NCBI GenBank assembly: GCA_964500895.1 | Contig: CAZCQP010000047.1 | Span: 1-19,881, forward strand | Length of the DNA: 19,881 nucleotides | From: CAZCQP01 sp964500895 | Lineage (GTDB): Bacteria > Bacillota > Clostridia > Lachnospirales > JAISER01 | Direction: 5' to 3' | Made by a program: the position numbers and the translations under genes | Notes under the pieces: generated by a model | The model's database searches: none | The model's input: only the letters and a program-made list of their open reading frames with translations | Told to the model about the DNA's origin: nothing | In this document: positions 15,111 to 19,881 of the stretch, piece by piece | Layout: each line of letters opens with the position of its first letter | Numbering within the stretch: position 1 is the stretch's first letter

Positions 15111-15246
15111 CCTCGGGGCGTTGCCCCGAACCCCAACCGCTTTTTGAAAAAAGCGGTGCAAAAACTTTGTCAAATGCCGCACAGCGGCATTTGACAAAGT
15201 TTTTTGAAGGGTTTGGGGAACTTTTTCTCGAAAAAGTTCCCCAAGG
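15111..15246 (+). repeat. Multi-hairpin repeat, copy 2 (four consecutive stem-loops)
   Basis: Four perfect hairpins follow one another. (a) TCGGGGC-GTT-GCCCCGA at 15113-15129. (b) ACCGCTTTTT with AAAAAGCGGT at 15136-15157. (c) A 21-bp stem 15160-15180 with 15184-15204, loop ACA. (d) A 14-bp stem 15213-15226 with 15231-15244, loop CTCG. The copy at 19741-19881 has the same order and the same connectors (GAACCCCA after a; TTTTTGAAGGGT between c and d). It has no ORF. Hairpin c, with A- and T-rich outer arms, probably also ends the fprA transcript. I do not know a named family. Confidence 0.85.
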
Positions 15247-15256
15247 TTTCTACACG

Positions 15257-15279
15257 CCCCCACATTTGTGGGGGTTTTT
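15257..15279 (+). terminator. Intrinsic terminator after the repeat
   Basis: CCCCCACA (15257-15264), two bases, TGTGGGGG (15267-15274) and five Ts form a compact terminator on the plus strand. It would stop any fprA transcript that passes the repeat and insulates the next promoter. Confidence 0.85.
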
Positions 15280-15294
15280 GTCGTTTAAAAACGT

Positions 15295-15323
15295 TTGCAA
15301 AAACTGGGTTTCCGTGGTACTAT
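15295..15323 (+). promoter_or_regulatory. Promoter of the DivIVA-domain gene
   Basis: TTGCAA (15295-15300), a 17-base spacer and TACTAT (15318-15323) predict a start near 15330 and a leader of about 45 bases. The 15097-15374 interval otherwise holds the repeat and the terminator, with no gene. Confidence 0.7.
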
Positions 15324-15374
15324 ACGTGTGATATTGCATACCATTTAGCGAGAAAAAGCAAATAGGGGGTACTT

Positions 15375-15983
15375 ATGGAAGAGAGATTTAGCTTGGTTAA
15401 AAAAGGCTACGATCCTGCGGAAGTACATACATATATTGACAACTTAGAAAAAACCATCAACAATTACCGGCTTAAATCTGCCGCCATTGAAAATGCCATT
15501 GTCAATTCACAAATTGCGGCAGACAACATTGTAAAAAATGCAGAGCTGGAAGCGGACAAAATGGTGCGCAAGGCCAAACGGATGCTGGACGACATCAATG
15601 CATCCTTAAACCAGCAAAAACAGTTTGTAAAAGAATTTCAAGACGACTACAATAATCTGGTGAACAAATACGTGCACCAGTTTAACGAACAAGAAATACA
15701 GTCCCTGCATTCTAAGATTACAGATTTTCAAGACTATATGTCCCGGCTGGCGTCCGGGGTTGGTGGTGAGCCTTTGACAGCGGAAGTTCCTGTAACGCCG
15801 GTAGCTTCTGCCCCAGCAAACCCTCCTGTAACGCCGGCGGTTGTTGCCCCGGCAAACCCAGAACCCCAACCCGCCCCTCCGGCTAAAGATTCCTCCGCAG
15901 CAGACATACTGGCTGTGCAGGCGCTTTTAACACCGGGTTCCGTACCGGCCCATAAAAAACAACAATCGGCCAAGTCAAGCTAG
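15375..15983 (+). CDS. DivIVA-domain coiled-coil protein
   Basis: The 202-aa protein opens EERFSLVKKGYDPAEVHTYIDNLE, the FxxxxxGYDxxEVxxYI pattern of DivIVA/GpsB N-termini that bind curved membrane or division partners. A long charged coiled coil follows (about 25-125, with NAELEADKMVRKAKRMLDDINASLNQQKQ). The C-terminal 70 residues are low complexity, rich in Pro, Ala and Val, and contain two 12-residue tandem repeats. AGGGGGT at 15364-15370 precedes the ATG by 4 bases. It has its own promoter and converges on the racemase gene with only 13 bases between the stops. A role in septum or pole organisation is inferred from the domain; true DivIVA, GpsB or a paralogue cannot be told apart. Confidence 0.88.
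   Translation: MEERFSLVKKGYDPAEVHTYIDNLEKTINNYRLKSAAIENAIVNSQIAADNIVKNAELEADKMVRKAKRMLDDINASLNQQKQFVKEFQDDYNNLVNKYVHQFNEQEIQSLHSKITDFQDYMSRLASGVGGEPLTAEVPVTPVASAPANPPVTPAVVAPANPEPQPAPPAKDSSAADILAVQALLTPGSVPAHKKQQSAKSS
15789..15860 (+). repeat. 36-bp tandem duplication inside the DivIVA-domain gene
   Basis: Two imperfect 36-base units (15789-15824 and 15825-15860) encode PVTPVASAPANP and PVTPAVVAPANP. They keep frame and lie in the disordered Pro/Ala tail, so they probably vary in number between strains. Confidence 0.8.
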
Positions 15984-15996
15984 GTAAAGCTTTGCG

Positions 15997-17058
15997 TCAG
16001 TGCAGGAACACCTTTTCCACATAGGGGCTGGTGCAAGTCCGCAGAATGGCGGAATAGCCCATACGGAAGGTCACTACATCCCCTACCTGGTAAGGGGTTG
16101 TACAAGCGTTGATGTCCATAATTAAATGGTCGGAGCTGGCCCCCAGCACTTGAATGTTGGGGTCGTGTGGCCTAAGCTGGGTATGGTCTACGTCTTGGCG
16201 GCCAATGGCAGCAATGGCCCGCAGGGTAACGCCTCTGTCGGTAAAATGGGGAGCACCGCTAAAAGCATCCATTCCGGTTATCCCCACCGGCACAGAGGGT
16301 TTCCGCTTCACTTCAATGATTTCGGCTTCCAACACCAAAACGTCTTGGACCATGTCCGGGTAATCATAGTCAAAGTTAAACGCGTTGCCGGTGATGGCAC
16401 AGTCTCCGGAGCGCAGGTTGTTAATGCCCGGAGGCATGGTGCCCCTGTCCATAAGGTACATGGACGTGGATGCCCCGCCGGAAACAATCTGCATGTTCAG
16501 GCCAAAGGTGTTGGAAAGCTTTTCTGAAAGCTGAACCAGCTGGGTCAGGTTTTCCGGTGTGGCCATAATGCCCCCAAAACAGCATAAGTTGGCACCTATG
16601 CCCACAATTTCAATGTTCTTAAACGTTACCATTTCTGCAACGTCTTGAAACAGTTCTTCATCATAAAAGTAACCTTCCCGCAAGTCTCCCAAGTCTTTCA
16701 TAAGCACAATCTGATGGGTCTTGTCTTGTTTGGCAGCTTCTTCGTTCAGCCGCTTTACGGTGTGCAGCTCTGAATTTAAACTGATGTTGGCATAACGCAC
16801 CACCTCTGCCGCTTCACTGGGCATGGGCAGACGTATGAGCATTTTGGGCTTGCTTAAATGGGCCATCTTTTTAAGATTGGCCACCCGGGAGTCTCCAAAA
16901 TGGTCTACAATGGGTTCAGCCACCCGGGTCACTTCTGGAAACGCCAAAAAAACCTTAGACACCAGCGTGTAGCTGATGCCCCAGGTTTGAAACTTGGCCT
17001 TCACCACTTGTAAATTGTGTGCGTACTTTTTGAGGTCAAATACAATGCGTGGGGTCAT
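15997..17058 (-). CDS. Alanine/ornithine racemase-family PLP-dependent enzyme
   Basis: The 353-aa protein has the alanine-racemase N-terminal barrel fold. The likely PLP lysine is Lys35 in the first strand (SYTLVSKVFLAFPEV). VSGGASTSMYLMD and INNLRSGDCAITGNAF supply probable phosphate-binding loops, and a C-terminal beta domain closes it (about 240-353). It resembles the racemase branch that includes clostridial ornithine racemase more than the cell-wall Alr, but the substrate is not certain. Start: GAGAGGA abuts an ATG at 17067 and is 9 bases from the ATG at 17058, so the latter is chosen (MTPRIVFDLKKY). It lies 38 bases after the transporter stop on the same strand, so the two are probably cotranscribed. 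Confidence 0.88.
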   Translation of the reverse strand: MTPRIVFDLKKYAHNLQVVKAKFQTWGISYTLVSKVFLAFPEVTRVAEPIVDHFGDSRVANLKKMAHLSKPKMLIRLPMPSEAAEVVRYANISLNSELHTVKRLNEEAAKQDKTHQIVLMKDLGDLREGYFYDEELFQDVAEMVTFKNIEIVGIGANLCCFGGIMATPENLTQLVQLSEKLSNTFGLNMQIVSGGASTSMYLMDRGTMPPGINNLRSGDCAITGNAFNFDYDYPDMVQDVLVLEAEIIEVKRKPSVPVGITGMDAFSGAPHFTDRGVTLRAIAAIGRQDVDHTQLRPHDPNIQVLGASSDHLIMDINACTTPYQVGDVVTFRMGYSAILRTCTSPYVEKVFLH

Positions 17059-17096
17059 CAAATTCATCCTCTCAAGTGATGTTCTTTTTAACTCAA

Positions 17097-18062
17097 TTAT
17101 TCGGCTTGCAAAACAACCTCCTTCTGCTTTTTAGGTTTTCTGTCTGAAATGTATAATCCGGTTAAAATAAGCCCGCAACCTGCAACTGAAATAGGGGTAA
17201 TCACTTCTTTCAGCACAATGGCTGCCACAATGATGGTGACCACCGGGCTTAAATAAATGTATGCCGATGTTTTAACCCCGCCAATGATGTCTGTGGCCTT
17301 TGCCCAGGTGATGAAGCACACAGCGGAAGCACCCACGCCTAAATACAGCATGTTTAGAAGCACACCCATGTCTTTCAGGCTAGCCAATTCCACTTTAAAG
17401 CCCATAAGCAGCATACAGGGCAGCATGGTGAGCAACCCGTAAAAAAATATTTTCCGGTTCGTATAAATGATGGGGTAGTTAAAGGTGAGCACGGTTTTTA
17501 AGGTAAGGGTATAAAAAGCCCAGCTTAATGCGGCCACAATGCCGAAAAAGTCTCCCCGGGGGTTCAGTTTCAGCACCACACTGCCGTTAAACATCACCAG
17601 GAAGATGCCGGTAATGGCCACCACAAAACCCACGTAATAGGTAGGGGACACTTTTTCTTTGCCTAGCAGTGAAAAAAGCCCGGCAGTAAACAAAGGCGCC
17701 ACACATAAAATAAGCCCCAGATTGGAAGCAAAGGAATATGTAAGGGCGATGTTTTGGCAAAGCATGTAGCTGGTAACACCTGTAAGGCCCGCAAGCATGA
17801 AGTACAATTCTTCACGTAAATTCTTGGGCTTATGCACTTTGGGGTAAAGCACCAGCAAAGCGAAATAGGCAATAACAAAACGGTACGCCAAAATTTGAAT
17901 GGGGGAAAAATGGTTTAGCAAAATTTTGGAGGAGATGAGTGTGGTGCCCCAAATGATGATGGTGAACATGGCCAGCAGGTGGCCGTAAAGGGCGGGCGTG
18001 GTTTCGGTTGGCACAGGGGCAATGCCGGCAGATTGTTCCGTAACAGCGGGTTTGTCGTTCAT
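17097..18062 (-). CDS. DMT-superfamily (EamA) membrane transporter
   Basis: The 321-aa protein has a polar N-terminus of about 25 residues and then ten hydrophobic segments in two EamA halves (about 28-160 and 173-307), the usual layout of 10-TM drug/metabolite transporters. The first half contains IIWGTTLISSKILLNHFSPIQILAYRF and the second SWAFYTLTLKTVL and ASAVCFITWAKA, typical for the family. It ends with a basic tail. Substrates of such carriers include amino acids and metabolites; the racemase gene downstream suggests an amino acid, which is inference. GAGGTGA lies 4 bases before the ATG. No convincing promoter was found on this strand in the intergenic region, although TATACT at about 18100-18105 (minus) could be a -10 box. 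Confidence 0.92.
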   Translation of the reverse strand: MNDKPAVTEQSAGIAPVPTETTPALYGHLLAMFTIIIWGTTLISSKILLNHFSPIQILAYRFVIAYFALLVLYPKVHKPKNLREELYFMLAGLTGVTSYMLCQNIALTYSFASNLGLILCVAPLFTAGLFSLLGKEKVSPTYYVGFVVAITGIFLVMFNGSVVLKLNPRGDFFGIVAALSWAFYTLTLKTVLTFNYPIIYTNRKIFFYGLLTMLPCMLLMGFKVELASLKDMGVLLNMLYLGVGASAVCFITWAKATDIIGGVKTSAYIYLSPVVTIIVAAIVLKEVITPISVAGCGLILTGLYISDRKPKKQKEVVLQAE

Positions 18063-18146
18063 GGTTTCACCTCAGGTTTTATAAGTGTTACATTAAAAGT
18101 AGTATACACCCATTGGTGTTAAATGGCTAGTATTATTTAAGCCTGG

Positions 18147-18175
18147 TTGACTATATTATGGAAAATGTGTATACT
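18147..18175 (+). promoter_or_regulatory. Promoter of the NYN-domain gene
   Basis: TTGACT (18147-18152), a 17-base spacer and TATACT (18170-18175) make a good housekeeping promoter with a start near 18182 and a leader of about 68 AT-rich bases. The 18063-18249 interval also holds a weak dyad CCATT/AATGG near 18110-18126; nothing else is seen. Confidence 0.75.
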
Positions 18176-18249
18176 GGAAGTCAAGGAAAGTTAAAAAATG
18201 TTAATGAGTATAATAAATTAGATTATAGTGTGTGTAAAGGAGTAAGGAC

Positions 18250-18906
18250 ATGCAAAAAGCAATGGTTTTTATAGATTTTGAAAACTTCGATATTGCCAAA
18301 TGGAAATATTACGAAGACAAATGTTTGCGGGATGCCCAAAAACATGCCCAGCAAAACGGTCAAACACCCCCCAACAACACCTTCACCAACAACCCCAAGC
18401 TAGATTTCAACCTTCTTCCTCAAAAAGTAGTGGAAAAATTGCCAAACCAGCACATTTTAGTCAAAACCTTTTTGTTTGCTCCCAAACCTGATGATTTCCT
18501 TATGCAAGACAGCCGCAGAGAAAAAACCTACAACTGGATTAACGGTCTGAAAAACCAAAACTATTTCACCGTTATTGAAGGCACCCATTCGGCACGGCCT
18601 GTTTCCGGCTATACTTATGAAACCATGAACATCAACAACCCAGCCTCTTATTATGTTGAAGAAAAAGGCACAGACATTAACCTGGCCGCCCATCTCATCA
18701 CCAAGGGCTTTTTAAATGCCTTTGACACCGCCGTGATTATGAGCGGGGACACAGACTATATTTCCGTGATGGACATTTTAAACACCATGGGTAAAACCGT
18801 GGTGGTTGTGGGGGTTAGAGGGCAAAGCATGTTCCAGTTTACCCACCATTCCGATGCACAGATTTTGCTGGACGACGAGTTTTTCAAAACCTGTTTGCGG
18901 GCGTAA
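18250..18906 (+). CDS. NYN-domain (PIN-like) protein, putative RNase
   Basis: The 218-aa protein is a single NYN domain of the LabA/DUF88 type. The acidic residues expected for a metal-dependent nuclease are present: Asp9 in VFIDFENF, Asp142 in EEKGTDINLAAHLI, and Asp167 and Asp169 in IMSGDTDYISVMDIL. The last strand VVVVGVRGQS completes the Rossmann-like fold. An insertion rich in Gln, Asn and Pro (about 30-55) follows the first helix and may be a flexible lobe. Family members are thought to cut RNA, but the target here is unknown. AAGGAG lies 7 bases before the ATG. It has its own promoter and is followed by the QueG-like gene after 23 bases. Confidence 0.9.
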   Translation: MQKAMVFIDFENFDIAKWKYYEDKCLRDAQKHAQQNGQTPPNNTFTNNPKLDFNLLPQKVVEKLPNQHILVKTFLFAPKPDDFLMQDSRREKTYNWINGLKNQNYFTVIEGTHSARPVSGYTYETMNINNPASYYVEEKGTDINLAAHLITKGFLNAFDTAVIMSGDTDYISVMDILNTMGKTVVVVGVRGQSMFQFTHHSDAQILLDDEFFKTCLRA

Positions 18907-18929
18907 CGTAACAACGGGGGGGCATAAAA

Positions 18930-19673
18930 ATGGTTTTAGAAGAACAAGTAAAAGATTGCATCTGTGCAGAAGCCAAAACTTTGGATGAGCACGGGCTGTT
19001 TCGGGAGCCGCTGGTGGCTTTTGCTGCCGCCAGGGATCCTTTATTTCAAGACATTAAAAAATATGCCGGCCCCCAGCAGCTGTATCCTTGGGATATTTTG
19101 CCAGAAGCCAAGACGGTGGTTTGCTTTTTTGTCCCGTTTCAAAAGCATGTGATAGAGAGCAACCGGGGAGGGGACGAGGTGTCCCGAACCTGGGCGCTGG
19201 CTTATGATGCGGGCAACCAAGTGGTGAATGGTATTTCTGAAAAGTTGGTGGAGTTTTTTGCCCAGAACAACATACAGGCCGCCACCATTCAAGCCACCCA
19301 GGGCTTTGATAAGGAATTGCTCATGGCCGGATGGTCCCACCGCAGCGCAGCTTATGTGGCGGGGCTGGGGATGTTTGGGCTGAATAAAATGCTCATTACT
19401 GAAAAAGGCTGTGCCGGGCGGTTTGGCACAGTGGTGGCGGCTTGTGACTTAGCCCCCACAACCCGCCAAGAAACCCAGCGCTGCATGAGCCTGCAAGGGG
19501 GAAACTGTAAAGCTTGCATTAAGGCTTGCCCGGAACAGGCGCTAACAGAACAGGACATTGTGCGGCACACTTGTTACAACCGGTGCCTGGAAACAGACAA
19601 AGCCTTCCCGGACATTGGCCTGTGCGATTGTTGCGGCAAATGTTCTGTGGGGCCTTGTGCTTATTACGCATAA
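18930..19673 (+). CDS. QueG-like double [4Fe-4S] cluster protein (short epoxyqueuosine reductase homologue)
   Basis: The 247-aa protein has the epoxyqueuosine-reductase-type core WSHRSAAYVAGLGMFGLNKMLITEKGCAGRFGTVV (about 135-169). A ferredoxin-like region follows with cysteines at 185, 193, 196 and 200 (CKACIKACPEQAL) and a second set at 215, 219, 232, 234, 235, 238 and 243, enough for two [4Fe-4S] clusters. True QueG, which reduces epoxyqueuosine in tRNA using cobalamin, is about 100 residues longer and has extra C-terminal repeats, so this is probably a paralogue with a different reductase role. The ribosome binding site is weak (G-rich, about 18915-18920). It is probably cotranscribed with the NYN gene, and a terminator follows 3 bases after the stop. 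Confidence 0.85.
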   Translation: MVLEEQVKDCICAEAKTLDEHGLFREPLVAFAAARDPLFQDIKKYAGPQQLYPWDILPEAKTVVCFFVPFQKHVIESNRGGDEVSRTWALAYDAGNQVVNGISEKLVEFFAQNNIQAATIQATQGFDKELLMAGWSHRSAAYVAGLGMFGLNKMLITEKGCAGRFGTVVAACDLAPTTRQETQRCMSLQGGNCKACIKACPEQALTEQDIVRHTCYNRCLETDKAFPDIGLCDCCGKCSVGPCAYYA

Positions 19674-19675
19674 TA

Positions 19676-19719
19676 AAAGGGCTGATACACCCCCAAAGTG
19701 GGGAGGTATCAGCCCTTTA
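19676..19719 (+). terminator. Terminator after the QueG-like gene
   Basis: AAAGGGCTGATAC (19676-19688) pairs perfectly with GTATCAGCCCTTT (19706-19718), and CCCC pairs with GGGG inside, giving a long stem. The T-run is short (three Ts then A), so strength is uncertain. Confidence 0.75.
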
Positions 19720-19740
19720 GGCTGTTGACAACTTATAAAG

Positions 19741-19881
19741 ATCTCGGGGCTTTGCCCCGAACCCCACTTCTTTCTTATAAGAAAGAAGCAAAGAATTTTA
19801 CAGAAATGCCGCATTTGCGGCATTTCAAGCAAAAGCTTTTTGAAGGGTTTGGGAAACTTTTTCTCGAAAAAGTTTCCCAAG
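19741..19881 (+). repeat. Multi-hairpin repeat, copy 3 (reaches the window end)
   Basis: The order is the same as at 15111-15246. (a) TCGGGGC-TTT-GCCCCGA at 19744-19760. (b) A 22-base palindrome at 19767-19788 (CTTCTTTCTTA and its complement). (c) GAAATGCCGC-ATTT-GCGGCATTTC at 19803-19826 with a looser outer stem. (d) A 14-bp stem 19849-19862 with 19867-19880. Hairpin b has a different sequence from copy 2 but the same 22-base length and full pairing. The element may continue beyond the window. No ORF is supported here. Confidence 0.85.

Noticed and set aside
15111..15246. CRISPR array or tRNA cluster in the hairpin-rich region
   Set aside because: There are no direct repeats with unique spacers, and the stems do not form a cloverleaf or carry conserved tRNA bases.

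Overview
The window looks like a chromosomal housekeeping segment from a member of the Clostridia (Firmicutes). The reasons are the gene order rplU-prp-rpmA-obgE, an L27 with a cleavable N-terminal peptide together with its protease Prp, strong AGGAGG-type ribosome binding sites, TTGACA/TATAAT-type promoters, a divIB(ftsQ)-ftsZ cluster, a DivIVA-like protein and an anaerobe-type flavodiiron protein (FprA). Base composition looks roughly balanced. A Lachnospirales-type genome is plausible, but I cannot fix a genus from sequence alone.

Layout. At 108-797 (minus) lies a TIM-barrel protein of unassigned function, divergent from the ribosomal-protein unit. From 891 to about 7855 a long plus-strand block runs L21 leader-rplU-prp-rpmA, a terminator-like hairpin, then obgE, cinA, recA, deoB and an amidohydrolase. 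A 161-bp palindromic MITE-like element (7855-8015) closes this block and even supplies the last gene's stop codon. A consensus promoter then drives greA-lysS. Facing it on the minus strand is divIB-ftsZ-dacA (10280-13488), transcribed from a promoter at 13571-13599. The plus-strand fprA (13739-15096) is interrupted by 100 Ns, but the flanks show this is a scaffolding artefact over an intact gene. A DivIVA-domain gene follows. On the minus strand comes a DMT-family transporter followed by a PLP racemase (18062 down to 15997), and on the plus strand a NYN-domain protein followed by a QueG-like iron-sulfur protein (18250-19673).

How the genes work together. The first block joins ribosome assembly (L21, L27, the L27 protease, Obg GTPase) with DNA repair and nucleotide salvage (CinA/PncC, RecA, phosphopentomutase). 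The second couples transcript-cleavage factor GreA to lysyl-tRNA synthetase. The third is division and wall synthesis (DivIB, FtsZ, a penicillin-binding carboxypeptidase). The transporter/racemase pair suggests amino-acid stereochemistry and transport.

The least explained material is between genes. A modular repeat of four consecutive hairpins occurs at 15111-15246 and 19741-19881, and its last module recurs alone, inverted, at 10156-10207. Its stems differ between copies by paired, compensatory changes. Other items worth attention are the MITE-like palindrome, a hairpin between ftsZ and dacA that buries the dacA ribosome binding site, and a Prp protease with a shortened His-Cys loop. No phage, CRISPR array, rRNA or tRNA gene was seen.
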